From: Hydrogenibacillus schlegelii
Lineage (GTDB): Bacteria; Bacillota; Bacilli; Thermicanales; DSM-22653
Direction of reading: 5' to 3'
Assembly: GCF_001653195.1 (NCBI RefSeq)
Contig: NZ_JXBB01000055.1
Location: 62,001-126,000, forward strand
DNA: 64,000 nt
The notes under the pieces are model-generated. The model searched no databases, was not told where the DNA came from, and saw only the letters and a program-made list of their open reading frames with translations. Below, one piece after another: positions 22,028-34,810 of the stretch. Both the position numbers and the translations under genes were made by a program. Positions within the stretch are counted from its first letter, which is position 1. Every line of letters starts with the position of its first letter.

Positions 22028-22812
22028 CGGCCGTCCTCCTCTTCTCCCGCCTCTTCCCCGACGGCCGGATCCGCCTCGGCGGCGGCCTGAAGGGCCGCGG
22101 CGAGGTCCAGCGTCCCGGCGTACAGGGCCTTGCCGATGACGGCCCCGACGACCCCGTCGCGCAAGCGGGCCGAAAGGCGCCGGACGTCGTCGACGCTCCG
22201 AACGCCGCCGGAAGCGATCACCCGAAGCCCGCTCGCCCGGGCGAGGGAGGCCATCCGGTCGGCATCGACGCCGGCCAGCGTCCCGTCCCGACGGATGTCG
22301 GTCACGATCACCGTCCGGACGCCGGCGGCGGCGATCCTCCGCAGCACGTCTTCCGCCGCGGCGTCCTTCGTCTCGGCCCAACCCCGGACCGCCACTCGAT
22401 TCTCCCGAAGGTCGACCCCGACGGCCACCGCTTCGCCGGCCTCCCGAACGGCGGTCGCCAGCACGTCCGGCGCCTCGATCGCCGCCGTCCCGACGATGAC
22501 CCGGGCGACGCCGAGGGCGAGGACGCGCCGGATGTCTTCGAGCGTCCGGAGCCCTCCGCCGACCTGCACCCGAACGCCGCGGGCGGCGGCCCGGCGGACG
22601 ATGGCGGCAATCGGCCCGACGTTCACCGGCCGGCCGCTTCGCGCTCCGTCGAGATCGACGACGTGAAGCCACCGGGCCCCCCGGGCGATGAACGCTTCGG
22701 CCGCCGCCTCCGGGGCGCCGTAGACCGTCTTTTGCTCAAAATCCCCCTGCACGAGGCGGACCGCCTGACCGCCCAGAATGTCCACCGCCGGGTAAAGCTC
22801 GAACGTCATCAT
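22024..22812 (-). CDS. hisA: phosphoribosylformimino-5-aminoimidazole carboxamide ribotide isomerase
   Basis: Amadori isomerase of histidine synthesis. The 262 residues form a half-barrel duplication like HisF, with [62 protein letters not shown] and VIASGGVRS. The acidic Glu/Gly tail has no known role. Either of two adjacent ATG codons could start it. It follows hisG by 12 bases, where many Bacillales operons would have hisD, hisB and hisH. Confidence 0.95.
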   Translation of the reverse strand: MMTFELYPAVDILGGQAVRLVQGDFEQKTVYGAPEAAAEAFIARGARWLHVVDLDGARSGRPVNVGPIAAIVRRAAARGVRVQVGGGLRTLEDIRRVLALGVARVIVGTAAIEAPDVLATAVREAGEAVAVGVDLRENRVAVRGWAETKDAAAEDVLRRIAAAGVRTVIVTDIRRDGTLAGVDADRMASLARASGLRVIASGGVRSVDDVRRLSARLRDGVVGAVIGKALYAGTLDLAAALQAAAEADPAVGEEAGEEEDGR

Positions 22813-22824
22813 CGGCTTTCTCCC

Positions 22825-23664
22825 TCACCGGCCGAACGGCCGACCGAGAACCGCTCCGTCTCCGGCCGACTCCGGCCGGACGCCCGCACCGTCGGCGGCC
22901 CCTCGTCGGGCGCCGTCCCCGGCGAAATCCGGCCGGGCGACCGGCCCCCCGCGTTCGGCCGCCGGCGACGCGGCCGGCGCCCCGGCCGTCCCGCCCGCCG
23001 AGCTGACGACCGCCGCCAGCGCCGCCTGAAAACGGCCGACGGCGTCCGCCTTCAAGCGGAGGCTCGCCCGGTTCGCGATCAGCCGGCTCGTGATCGGCGC
23101 GATCACCTCGAACTCCCGGAGGCCGTTTTCCCGGAGCGTCCGCCCGGTCGAGACGATGTCGACGATCCGCTCGGCGAGGCCGAGGAGCGGCGCGAGCTCG
23201 ATCGACCCCGACAGGGCGATGATCTCGACCTGCTCGCCCCGGGCGGCAAAAAACCGCCGCGCCGTCCGCGGATACTTCGTCGCCACCCGGGGCATCGACC
23301 GGGTCGGGGGCAGGGGGGCGCCGAGGCCGGCGACCGAAAGCCGACAAGCCCCGATGCCGAGATCGAGCAGTTCGTACACATCCCGCTCCAGTTCCAAGAG
23401 GACGTCCTTGCCGACGATGCCGAGATCGGCGGCGCCGTCTTCGACGTAGATCGGCACGTCCACCGGTTTGGCCAGGATGAACTGAAGCGGCGCGCCGACC
23501 GCCCCGGACGCCTCCCGGCCAACGTCGATGATGAGCCGCCGGGAGTCTTCCTCCTCCGGCGGCACGCCGATCCTCGCCGCCCGAAGCAATTGAAGCGCCT
23601 CCCCGAGCACCCGCCCCTTCGGCAGCACGATCCGAAGCCCGTCCCACCGCCCGCTAGCGCCCAT
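22825..23664 (-). CDS. hisG: ATP phosphoribosyltransferase, short HisZ-dependent form
   Basis: First step of histidine synthesis. It is 279 residues because of a C-terminal Ala/Gly/Arg-rich tail of about 60; the catalytic core is the short form that lacks the regulatory domain and needs HisZ. Motifs: [100 protein letters not shown] precedes ATG at 23664. It overlaps the end of hisZ by 11 bases. Confidence 0.95.
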   Translation of the reverse strand: MGASGRWDGLRIVLPKGRVLGEALQLLRAARIGVPPEEEDSRRLIIDVGREASGAVGAPLQFILAKPVDVPIYVEDGAADLGIVGKDVLLELERDVYELLDLGIGACRLSVAGLGAPLPPTRSMPRVATKYPRTARRFFAARGEQVEIIALSGSIELAPLLGLAERIVDIVSTGRTLRENGLREFEVIAPITSRLIANRASLRLKADAVGRFQAALAAVVSSAGGTAGAPAASPAAERGGPVARPDFAGDGARRGAADGAGVRPESAGDGAVLGRPFGR

Positions 23665-24898
23665 CGCCGGCCCCTCCTTCTCCGGTCCGGGCGCCGCCTG
23701 CCCGGTGTCCGGCGCCGCCTTCGCCGGTCGCGCCGATCGCCCCGCCCGCATCGCCGATCCCATCCTCCCTTTCCTCCACCAGCTCCACCGTCTCTCCGGC
23801 GGCGACCCGACGACGGGCCTCTTCGAACGCCTGCCGCCGATTCCCTTTCTGAATTCGGATCGCGGTCCGCGGCCGGGGCGGAAGCGGCACCTCGACGATG
23901 GCGAGGGTCCGCTCGAGGTCGAGGGCAAAGCCCGTCGCCGGCGCCTCCCGGCCGAAGCGGCCGAGGAGGTGGTCGTACCGGCCTCCCCGGACGAGGGGCG
24001 CGCCGGCGCCCTGGCCGTAGCCTTCGAACACGATGCCGGTGTAGTATTCGAGATCCGGCACAAACGCCGGATCGGCGAGCCACCGAACGTCGGGAAACAG
24101 GGCCGCCGCATCGGCCAGAAGGTCGAGGAGCGCCGAAAGCCGCTCCTCGACCGCCCGGGCCACGTCGACCGCCGCCGCGTCGCCGGACGCTCGGGTGAGC
24201 GCCCGAAGCGACCGGCCGAGCGCATCGGCCCGCTCCGGCTGAAGCGGGCCGAGGAGCGCCGCGAGCGCCGCCCCGACGTCGCCGCCGATCCGACCGGCGG
24301 CGGCAGAAAAGGCGGCGAAATCCCGCCGGAGGAGCGCCGTCTCGAGGGCCGACCGCTCCGCCTCCTTAAGCCGGAGCGCCGCGAACACGAGCGGCACGAG
24401 CGCCGCATCGCCGACGACGAACGCCGGCGCCGGCACGCCGGCGGCGATGAGCGCCTCCGCCGCGACGACGAGCGCTTCCAGATCGCCGGCTCCCGGCCCG
24501 ACGCCGATGAGCTCCACCCCGACCTGCCAGCGCTCTGCCTGACCTTCCTCCCCCGCCTGCGGCAAGCGGAAGACCGGTTCGGCGTACGACAGCCGCAGAG
24601 GAAGGGGCGTCGACCGGAGGGTCGAGGCCGCCAGCCGGGCGATCGGCGTCGTCATGTCCGGCCGGAGGACGACGAGGCGCCCTTCGGCGTCAAACAAAGG
24701 AAACATCTTTGCCGGCGCCACCCGGGCGTAGCGGCCGATCGTCGCCTGGAACTCCAGCGCCGGCGTCGACACCCGCCGGTACCCGTAGCGGGCGAACAGC
24801 TCCAGCCACCGCGCCGTCAAAGCCTCCATCCGCGCCATCAGCGCCGGCGGCCGGTCGTGGAACCCGAGGGGTTTTTCGAACGCATAGGCGCCGTCCAT
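23654..24898 (-). CDS. hisZ: ATP phosphoribosyltransferase regulatory subunit
   Basis: HisRS-like subunit that activates and regulates short HisG. The 414 residues have the class II synthetase fold: [78 protein letters not shown]. It lacks the anticodon-binding domain of true HisRS. The last 50 residues are Gly-rich and disordered-looking. It is first in the histidine operon; the start is ATG with only a weak GGTGA site. Confidence 0.93.
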   Translation of the reverse strand: MDGAYAFEKPLGFHDRPPALMARMEALTARWLELFARYGYRRVSTPALEFQATIGRYARVAPAKMFPLFDAEGRLVVLRPDMTTPIARLAASTLRSTPLPLRLSYAEPVFRLPQAGEEGQAERWQVGVELIGVGPGAGDLEALVVAAEALIAAGVPAPAFVVGDAALVPLVFAALRLKEAERSALETALLRRDFAAFSAAAGRIGGDVGAALAALLGPLQPERADALGRSLRALTRASGDAAAVDVARAVEERLSALLDLLADAAALFPDVRWLADPAFVPDLEYYTGIVFEGYGQGAGAPLVRGGRYDHLLGRFGREAPATGFALDLERTLAIVEVPLPPRPRTAIRIQKGNRRQAFEEARRRVAAGETVELVEEREDGIGDAGGAIGATGEGGAGHRAGGARTGEGGAGDGR

Positions 24899-24904
24899 TT
24901 TTTC

Positions 24905-24930
24905 ACCATACTTTATACTGATAATATGGT
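24905..24930. promoter_or_regulatory. inverted repeat in the hisZ leader
   Basis: ACCATA (24905-24910) and TATGGT (24925-24930) flank a 14-base AT-rich centre. This is striking in a GC-rich region and lies between the his promoter and the hisZ start, so it could be an operator. Confidence 0.35.
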
Positions 24931-24951
24931 AGCAGACTAAAGGATGCTCTC

Positions 24952-24980
24952 ATTGTAAGGGACGGGGCGGGAAAAGTCAA
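24952..24980 (-). promoter_or_regulatory. sigma-A promoter of the histidine operon
   Basis: TTGACT (24980-24975), a 17-bp spacer and TACAAT (24957-24952) on the minus strand. Confidence 0.75.
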
Positions 24981-25012
24981 ACGCCGGAAGGGCTTTCATC
25001 CGGAGCGCCCAC

Positions 25013-25048
25013 AACAAATCCGCCGGCGTCTCAGCAGACGTCCGGCGG
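25013..25048 (-). terminator. probable terminator after lgt
   Basis: CCGCCGG (25048-25042) pairs with CCGGCGG (25026-25020), with an inner CGTCT / AGACG stem. The following ATTTGTTG is only moderately U-rich. The hairpin includes the last codons of lgt. Confidence 0.5.
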
Positions 25049-25873
25049 GGCCGGGCGGTCCGGCGGGGCGTCGTACCGCGTCGCATCGGGCTGCCGGCGG
25101 CGAAAGACGATGACCGCCACGCCGAGGGCGATGAGAAGGAGGCCCATCACCTGGGCCATGCGGATCGTCGGCGTGAGCATCAGCGAATCGGTCCGCATCC
25201 CTTCGATATACGTTCGACCGACCGAATACCAGATGGCGTACAGGGCGATGAGTTCGCCCCGGAGAAGCGAAAGCCGGCGGCGGACGGTGATGAGCAGGAG
25301 AAAGCCGAGAAAATCCCAGATCGACTCGTACAGAAACGTCGGATGATGGTACGTCCCGCCGATGTTCATCTGCTCGATGATCCAGTTCGGCAGGTGGAGC
25401 GATTCGAGAAACGCCCGGGAGACGGGACCGCCGTGGGCTTCCTGGTTCATGAAGTTCCCCCAGCGGCCGATCGCCTGGCCGATGATCAGACTCGGCGCCG
25501 CGACGTCGAGGAGCCACCAGACGGACACCCGCCGCCGGCGGGCGTAAAAGAGCGCCACGAGCCCGCTGCCGATGAGGGCGCCGTGGATCGCGAGCCCCCC
25601 TTTCCAGACGGCGACGATGTCTTCCGGGTGGGCGGCGTAGTACGGCCACTGAAAGAGGACGTAATACGCCCGGGCGAAGACGATCGCCACCGGCACGCCG
25701 AGGAGAAGGAGGTCGTAAAAAAAGTCTTCGGCGACGCCGAAGCGGCGGCCTTCCCGGACCGCGACGAAGAGCCCGACGAGGGCGCCGATGCCGATCAAAA
25801 TGCCGTACCAGTGCACCGCGAGGGGGCCGAGGCGAAACGCGATCGGATCGAACGGTGCGCCGGACAGAATCAT
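25031..25873 (-). CDS. lgt: prolipoprotein diacylglyceryl transferase
   Basis: Membrane enzyme that attaches diacylglycerol to lipobox cysteines, as in the lipoproteins encoded in this window. The 280 residues have about seven membrane segments, the [12 protein letters not shown] start, [10 protein letters not shown], the signature [14 protein letters not shown] and [24 protein letters not shown] precedes ATG. It lies directly downstream of hprK, as in Bacillus. Confidence 0.97.
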   Translation of the reverse strand: MILSGAPFDPIAFRLGPLAVHWYGILIGIGALVGLFVAVREGRRFGVAEDFFYDLLLLGVPVAIVFARAYYVLFQWPYYAAHPEDIVAVWKGGLAIHGALIGSGLVALFYARRRRVSVWWLLDVAAPSLIIGQAIGRWGNFMNQEAHGGPVSRAFLESLHLPNWIIEQMNIGGTYHHPTFLYESIWDFLGFLLLITVRRRLSLLRGELIALYAIWYSVGRTYIEGMRTDSLMLTPTIRMAQVMGLLLIALGVAVIVFRRRQPDATRYDAPPDRPAPPDVC

Positions 25874-25954
25874 CCCGTCCCTCCTGTTCGCGCCCCGGCC
25901 ACGGCCGAGGCGCCGGTCTGCCGTCGCTTGGGTCCGCGGTGCGCTTCGTTCCGG

Positions 25955-26950
25955 TCAGTCGTACGCTTCTTCAAAAAACCGGGCCAGCTTTCTCGCCTCC
26001 TCGGCGCCGGCGGCGATGGCCCGATCGAGGCGCTCGGCAAACTCCCGGGCCGGGTGGATCCCCATGAGCTTCAGCCGGTAGTGCATCGCCGCCACTTCGA
26101 CGATGACGGCGAGGTTTCGGCCCGGCCGGACGGGGATGACGACGAGGGGCAGTTCGGTGTCGAGGATGCGGATCTTTTCCTCGTCGAGCCCGAGGCGGTC
26201 GTAGCGCTTCCGGGAGTCCCAGAACTCGAGCCGGACGACGAGGGAGATCTTTTTCCTGAGCCGGATGGCGCCGGCGCCGAAAAGGGCCATGACGTTCAAG
26301 ATGCCGAGGCCGCGGATCTCCAGCAGATTTTCGATGAGCGGCGGTGCCTCGCCGATGAGCTCCCCTTCGGCCGTCTTGAGGATCTCGACGGCGTCGTCGG
26401 CGATGAGCCGGTGCCCCCGTTTGATGAGCTCGAGGGCCGTCTCGCTTTTGCCGATTCCGCTCTGGCCGATGAGGAGGATGCCGATGCCGTACACCTCGAC
26501 CAGGACGCCGTGCATCGTCGTCCGGGGCGCAAGGGCTTTGTCGAGGAAGTCCGTGAGGAGGCTGATGAGCTTCGTCGTCTTGATCGGCGTGGAAAGAAGC
26601 GGCACGGCCCGATCCGCCGCCGCCGCGACGAGTTCCGGAGGCGCCTCGACGCCGTGGGCGAGGATGAGGCACGGCGTCGCCGGGTGCATCAGCTTGGCAA
26701 ACCGGTACTGGCGCACCTCCGGGGCGAGTTCCGCGGCAAACGTCATCTCGGTCTTTCCGAGCACCTGGATCCGCCGCACCGGATGGTGGGCGAAGTAACC
26801 GGCGACGGCGAGCCCCGGCCGGTGGATGTCGCCGGTGACGACCGGCCGGTCGAGGCCCGCCTCGCCGGCGAGGACGTCGAAGCGAAACCGCTCCACGAGC
26901 TTCCGAACCGGAATCGACCGCCGGGCTTCTTCTTCGCGGCCGTCCTCCAT
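25955..26950 (-). CDS. hprK: HPr kinase/phosphorylase
   Basis: Phosphorylates Ser46 of HPr and Crh in response to glycolytic intermediates and reverses the reaction at low energy. The 331 residues have the N-terminal domain, Walker A GQSGIGKS (162-169) followed by ETALELIKRGHRLIADD, and the family signature LLEIRGLGILNVMALFG. The length exceeds the B. subtilis protein (310) by about 20. AGGAGGGG precedes the ATG at 26950. It lies between uvrA and lgt. Confidence 0.97.
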   Translation of the reverse strand: MEDGREEEARRSIPVRKLVERFRFDVLAGEAGLDRPVVTGDIHRPGLAVAGYFAHHPVRRIQVLGKTEMTFAAELAPEVRQYRFAKLMHPATPCLILAHGVEAPPELVAAAADRAVPLLSTPIKTTKLISLLTDFLDKALAPRTTMHGVLVEVYGIGILLIGQSGIGKSETALELIKRGHRLIADDAVEILKTAEGELIGEAPPLIENLLEIRGLGILNVMALFGAGAIRLRKKISLVVRLEFWDSRKRYDRLGLDEEKIRILDTELPLVVIPVRPGRNLAVIVEVAAMHYRLKLMGIHPAREFAERLDRAIAAGAEEARKLARFFEEAYD

Positions 26951-26991
26951 GTCCGCCCCTCCTCCCGTCCTGACCCGCCTTCCCACCGGTC

Positions 26992-29862
<2,871 letters not shown>

Positions 29863-31940
29863 GCACCCTCCCCCTTGAGCTCGATGATGAGGTCCCGGAG
29901 CTCGGCCGCCCGTTCGAAGAGGAGGGCGTCCGCCGCCTCCTTCATCTCCCGCTCGAGGCGCGCGATGAGCTTCTCCCGGGCATCGGCGGTTTTCGCCCGG
30001 CGGATCTCGGCGAGGTAGTCCGTCTTCGGCTCCTTCGCCCGGGTCGCTTCGATGACGTCATGCACCTTTTTCCGGACCGTCTCCGGCGTGATGCCGTGGG
30101 CTTCGTTGTAGGCGAGCTGGATCCGGCGCCGCCGCTCCGTTTCGTCGATCGCCCGGCGCATCGCCTCCGTGATCCGGTCGGCATAGAGGATGACCTTCCC
30201 GTTCGCGTTCCGGGCCGCCCGGCCGATCGTCTGGATGAGGGACGTCTCGCTCCGGAGGAAGCCTTCTTTGTCGGCGTCGAGGATCGCCACGAGGCTCACC
30301 TCCGGGATATCGAGCCCCTCCCGGAGGAGGTTGATGCCGACGAGGACGTGGAAGACGCCGAGGCGGAGGTCCCGGATGAGAGCGAGCCGCTCGATCGTCT
30401 GGATGTCGGAGTGCATGTAGCGGACCTTGATGCCGAGCTCCTTCAGGTAGTCGGTGAGGTCCTCCGCCATCCGCTTGGTGAGGGTCGTCACGAGCACGCG
30501 CTCGTCCCGCTCGATGCGGAGGCGGATCTCCTCGACGAGGTCATCGATCTGACCGGCCGTCGGCCGGACGACGACTTCCGGATCGACGAGGCCGGTCGGG
30601 CGGATGATCTGCTCAACGACGTCCGGCGCCTTTTCCAGCTCGTACGGCCCCGGCGTCGCCGAGACGAAGATCGCCTGGCGGATCCGCGCCTCGAATTCTT
30701 CAAACTTGAGCGGCCGGTTGTCCGCCGCCGACGGCAGCCGGAAGCCGTGCTCGATGAGGGTCAGCTTCCGGGACATGTCCCCGTTGTACATCCCCCGAAG
30801 CTGCGGGATCGTCACGTGAGACTCGTCGATGACGAGAAGAAAATCGTCGGGGAAATAATCGAGCAGCGTATACGGCGGCTCCCCCGGCGCCCGTCCGGTG
30901 AGATGCCGGGAGTAGTTTTCGATCCCCGGGCAGTAGCCGAGCTCCCGGAGCATCTCGATGTCGTAGCGGGTCCGCTGCTCGAGCCGCTGGGCTTCGAGGA
31001 GCTTCCCGGCCGCCCGGAGTTCCCCGAGCCGCTCCTCGAGCTCCGCCTCGATGCTCCGGATCGCCCGCTCGAGCGTCTCCCGACGGGTGACGTAGTGGGA
31101 CGCCGGGAAAATGGCGACGTGCTCCCGAAAGCCGGTGATCTCGCCGGTGAGAACGTCGATCTCGGCGATCCGCTCGATCTCGTCGCCGAAAAACTCCACC
31201 CGGATCGCCTGCTCGCTTCGGGATGCGGGGAAGATCTCGACGACGTCGCCCCGGACGCGAAACGTCCCCCGGTGGAAGTCGTAGTCGTTCCGGGTGTACT
31301 GGATGTCGACGAGCTTCCGGAGCACCTCGTCCCGGGGCTTTTCCATCCCGACCCGAAGCGAAAGGACGAGGTCCCGGTATTCCGCCGGGTCGCCGAGGCC
31401 GTAGATCGCCGACACCGAAGCGACGATGATGACGTCCCGCCGCTCGAAGAGGGCGCTCGTCGCCGAGTGGCGGAGCTTGTCGATTTCGTCGTTGATGCTG
31501 GCGTCTTTTTCGATGTAGGTGTCCGTCTCCGGCACGTACGCCTCCGGCTGATAGTAATCGTAGTAGCTCACGAAATATTCGACGGCGTTGTGGGGAAAAA
31601 AGGCGCGAAACTCGTTCGCCAGCTGCCCGGCAAGCGTCTTGTTGTGGGCGATGACGAGTGTCGGCTTTTGCACTTCGGCGATGACGTGAGCGATCGCAAA
31701 CGTCTTGCCGGTGCCGGTCGCGCCGAGAAGCGTCTGAAACCGTTTGCCGGCCCGGATTCCCTCGACGAGGGCCCGGATCGCCTTCGGCTGATCGCCGCGC
31801 GGCTCGTAAGGCGCCACGAGTTCAAACCGGCGGCCGGTCGCCGTCGCCATGTCGATCCCCCTTTCCGCGCTTCAGGCCACCTTTCCTCGAGCCCTCCCGG
31901 CAGACCGTCCGGGCCGCCATCTCTTCCCGCCCTCTTACGT

Positions 31941-33179
31941 TCAGATCGTCGCCTCCTCGGCCGGCGCCTGCTCGGTCGGCCGGCCCGGCCGCGCGACGGG
32001 CAGCCGAAGGAGGCCGAATACGGTTTTCGGCACGGGAATGGCGGGCGCCGCCGGCGGAGCGAAGATCAGACCGAACAGATGGGGCGCCCCGGCATAGCGG
32101 GGCGACTCCCGAAAGAGCCGCTCGCCGCGCTCGTCGAGCAGGACGAAACGGGCGTACGGCTGCGCCCTTAAGGCGAAATAGACGTCGTCCGCCGTCCGGA
32201 CCGGCCGCCGGTTGACCTCGAGCACCCGCCACCCCGGTCGGATGCCGAGGCGCCGGGCCGGCGAACCCGGAACGGTGGCGAGAACGACGAGACCGCCCGC
32301 GTCATCCGGCCGCACCGCCTTCATCCGAAGCATCGGCCGACCGGACCACCGGTCGACGAAGGCGAGGAGGACCGCAGCCGCCAGACCATCCGCCGGCGTC
32401 GCCGGGGCGGCCCACGCGGCCCAGGCGAGGAGGCCGAGGAGCGCGGCGCCGCCCAGCCGACGCCGCGCCGCCTGCCGGCGCGCTTGCCCCGGAACCGCGC
32501 CGGGGCTGCGTAAGACGCTTACGCCGGCGACCGGAAGCGGTCCGCTGCCCCCCCAGAGCGGCGCCCCCCAGGCGAGGACGAGCTGCCGGCCGGTCTCCAC
32601 GCCGCCCCGAGCCGTCCGGGTGGCGTAGGGCGCATAAAGCCCTGCGGGCGCGGTCCCCAAAGCCACCCCTTCGGCCGCCAGCGCCGCGGCGCCCAGGGCC
32701 AGCCACGCGGCGGGAGCCGTCGCCGCCAGGGCCGCCGCGGCCGCCCGGACCGACGACAGCGCCTCCCGGACCGATCCGGCTTTCGGCAGAAGGTTGAAAA
32801 CCCAAACGGCTTCGGGCGGCGCCGACGGGTCGGCGAAGCGCGGACCGGCGAAGGCGATCAGGCTCCCGGCGGCGGCCAGAACGGCGGCCGCCGGCGCCGG
32901 TCGGGCCAGCGGGAGAAGGAAAACGGAGGCGCCGAGGGAAAGGGCCGTCACGCCGAGGAGGGCTTCCGGCGGCGGAAGCGGCGGCAGGAGAACCGCCGCC
33001 CCCGCCGCGCCGGCGCTCGCGGTCAGCCAGAAGCGGAGCGACGCCCCCATGCGGACGAGCGGCGCCTCCAGGCGAAGGCCGAACGTTCGGCGCTCCAGCC
33101 CTTTTTGCCAGCGAAACGCGAGCGCCGTCCAGCCCGCCGCCCACACCGCCACCGCGGCCAACCAGAGCCAGCCGCCCAT
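31941..33179 (-). CDS. minJ: PDZ-domain membrane protein, MinJ-like
   Basis: Probable polar adaptor between DivIVA and the MinCD division inhibitor. The 412 residues have an N-terminal region of about six to eight membrane segments, then a C-terminal PDZ domain (VVLATVPGSPARRLGIRPGWRVLEVNRRPVRTADDVYFAL). In B. subtilis minJ lies between uvrB and ctpB, as here. Sequence resemblance outside the PDZ domain is not something I can judge, so the symbol rests on topology and position. Confidence 0.75.
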   Translation of the reverse strand: MGGWLWLAAVAVWAAGWTALAFRWQKGLERRTFGLRLEAPLVRMGASLRFWLTASAGAAGAAVLLPPLPPPEALLGVTALSLGASVFLLPLARPAPAAAVLAAAGSLIAFAGPRFADPSAPPEAVWVFNLLPKAGSVREALSSVRAAAAALAATAPAAWLALGAAALAAEGVALGTAPAGLYAPYATRTARGGVETGRQLVLAWGAPLWGGSGPLPVAGVSVLRSPGAVPGQARRQAARRRLGGAALLGLLAWAAWAAPATPADGLAAAVLLAFVDRWSGRPMLRMKAVRPDDAGGLVVLATVPGSPARRLGIRPGWRVLEVNRRPVRTADDVYFALRAQPYARFVLLDERGERLFRESPRYAGAPHLFGLIFAPPAAPAIPVPKTVFGLLRLPVARPGRPTEQAPAEEATI

Positions 33180-33255
33180 GCTGCCGATCCTCCTTCTTTC
33201 CGCCCGATAAGCCGCGCCGGCCGACCGTCCGCCTTGGCGGTTTCATCCGGCCGCT

Positions 33256-34749
33256 TCACCGGGCCGCCCGGGTCCGGACCTCCTGAGCGAGCACCTGGAG
33301 CGCCTTTTTGAGCTGCACGTCGTTTGCCGGGTCTTTGATCTTCTGGTACAGCCGTTCCGACAGCCGGGCGCCGGTCGCCCCGTCGACGACGCCCGTCACC
33401 GGCAGGCCCTCCTGCTGCTGAAACGCCCGCACCTGCGCCTCCGTCGACGCGTCGAAATACCCGTCCGTCCGGTCGACCGGGAGCCCGAGGGCGTTTAACA
33501 TTTTTTGCAGCACCGCCACCGCCTGATCGTTCATATCCCGCCTGAGAGGCGCCTCGACGGTGAGCGGAGGGAGGTGAAAATAATCCGGCTGCTTCACCGC
33601 GACCGTCGGCTGGACGCCTTTTTTGTGGATCCACGTCCCGTCCGGCGCCAGCCACTTGGCGACGGTGAGTTTGATCGATCCGCCGCCGGTAAGATCCCGC
33701 GTCACCTGCACCGTTCCCTTGCCGAAGGACGGCGTCCCGACGACCGGATAGCCGGCGCCTTTTAAGGCCGCTGCGAGGATCTCCGAGGCGCTGGCGCTTC
33801 CTTCGTCGATCAGGACGACAAGAGGCCGCCCGTCGCCCTTAAGCTTGGACCGGTAGACCTGCCGCTCGCCGTTCCGATCTTCCACCTGGTACAGGATCCC
33901 TTCCCGAGGAACGAGCTCCTCCAGGATGCCGGTGACCGCCTCGAGGTAGCCGCCGGGGTTGCCGCGCACATCGATGACGAAGCCCCGGGCGCCCTCCCGA
34001 TCCAGCCGCTTCATCTCTTCGAAAAAGCGCTGGGCGGTGTTTTCGGCAAACGAGGTGATCTCGATCCAGCCGAGCTTCACGCCCTGGACGTCGTACAGCT
34101 TGCTGTGGACGCTCTCGAGGGGGATCGTGTCCCGGACGACGGTGATCGTGATCGGTTCGCTCATCCCGCTCCGGACGATTTCGAGCACGACCTTCGTCCC
34201 TTTGGGGCCGCGGATCTTCTTCACCGCCTCCTGAAGCGAAAGCCCTTCGAGGGACTCGCCGTTGACGCTCAAAATCTGGTCGTTCGGACGGATCCCGGCC
34301 TTCTCCGCCGGCGACCCCTTGATCGGGGAGACGACGGTGAGCTTACCGCCGATCATCGTCACTTCCGTACCGATCCCCTCAAACGAACTCGACAGCGACT
34401 CTTCAAACTGCTTGAGTTCCTCCGGGTCGAGGTACGTCGTGTACGGATCGTCGAGCGACGACACCATGCCCCGGATGGCGCCGTCGATGAGCCGATCCGG
34501 CGTCGCCGCCTGTTTGTCGACATATCCGTCGCGCAAAATCGCATAGGCGTCGACCAGCCGGCGAAACTCGGCCGGCGCCTTCACCGGCGGCGTCGGCACG
34601 TCGCCGGCCAGAGCCCCAAAAGGGAGTTGCGACCCGGCCCCCCAGCCGCCGAGGACGAACACGGTCGCCCCGCTGCCGAAAAGGGCGCCGACGAGGAGCG
34701 CGCCGATCAGACGGAGCCGCCCGCGATGATGCAATCTGACCGCCCCCAT
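33256..34749 (-). CDS. ctpB: C-terminal processing protease (S41), CtpB-like
   Basis: Membrane-anchored serine protease; CtpB of B. subtilis cleaves SpoIVFA in sporulation. The 497 residues have an N-terminal anchor (LIGALLVGALFGSGATVFVLGG), a PDZ domain (VVSPIKGSPAEKAGIRPNDQILSVNGESL), catalytic Ser in DEGSASASEI and Lys in SFGKGTVQ, and a C-terminal peptidoglycan-binding domain. The start is uncertain: ATG 34749 has no clear ribosome-binding site; TTG 34734 sits behind GGGGG. A terminator hairpin ends 9 bases upstream of the ATG. Confidence 0.93.
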   Translation of the reverse strand: MGAVRLHHRGRLRLIGALLVGALFGSGATVFVLGGWGAGSQLPFGALAGDVPTPPVKAPAEFRRLVDAYAILRDGYVDKQAATPDRLIDGAIRGMVSSLDDPYTTYLDPEELKQFEESLSSSFEGIGTEVTMIGGKLTVVSPIKGSPAEKAGIRPNDQILSVNGESLEGLSLQEAVKKIRGPKGTKVVLEIVRSGMSEPITITVVRDTIPLESVHSKLYDVQGVKLGWIEITSFAENTAQRFFEEMKRLDREGARGFVIDVRGNPGGYLEAVTGILEELVPREGILYQVEDRNGERQVYRSKLKGDGRPLVVLIDEGSASASEILAAALKGAGYPVVGTPSFGKGTVQVTRDLTGGGSIKLTVAKWLAPDGTWIHKKGVQPTVAVKQPDYFHLPPLTVEAPLRRDMNDQAVAVLQKMLNALGLPVDRTDGYFDASTEAQVRAFQQQEGLPVTGVVDGATGARLSERLYQKIKDPANDVQLKKALQVLAQEVRTRAAR

Positions 34750-34757
34750 CAATAAGC

Positions 34758-34784
34758 ATAAAACAGACGCCCGAGGCGTCTGTT
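34758..34784 (-). terminator. terminator between the M23 peptidase gene and ctpB
   Basis: A perfect 10-bp stem AACAGACGCC / GGCGTCTGTT with a 3-base loop and a TTTTAT tail on the minus strand. A TATAAT element lies just upstream at 34807-34802 (no -35), so a short attenuated transcript into ctpB is also possible. Confidence 0.8.
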
Positions 34785-34810
34785 CGCCGTCCGGATAGCT
34801 GTATTATACC

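Noticed and set aside
33081-33096. CGAACGTTCG inside the minJ-like gene as a LexA/DinR box
   Set aside because: The SOS box needs four bases between CGAAC and GTTCG; here there are none and the site is inside a coding region.
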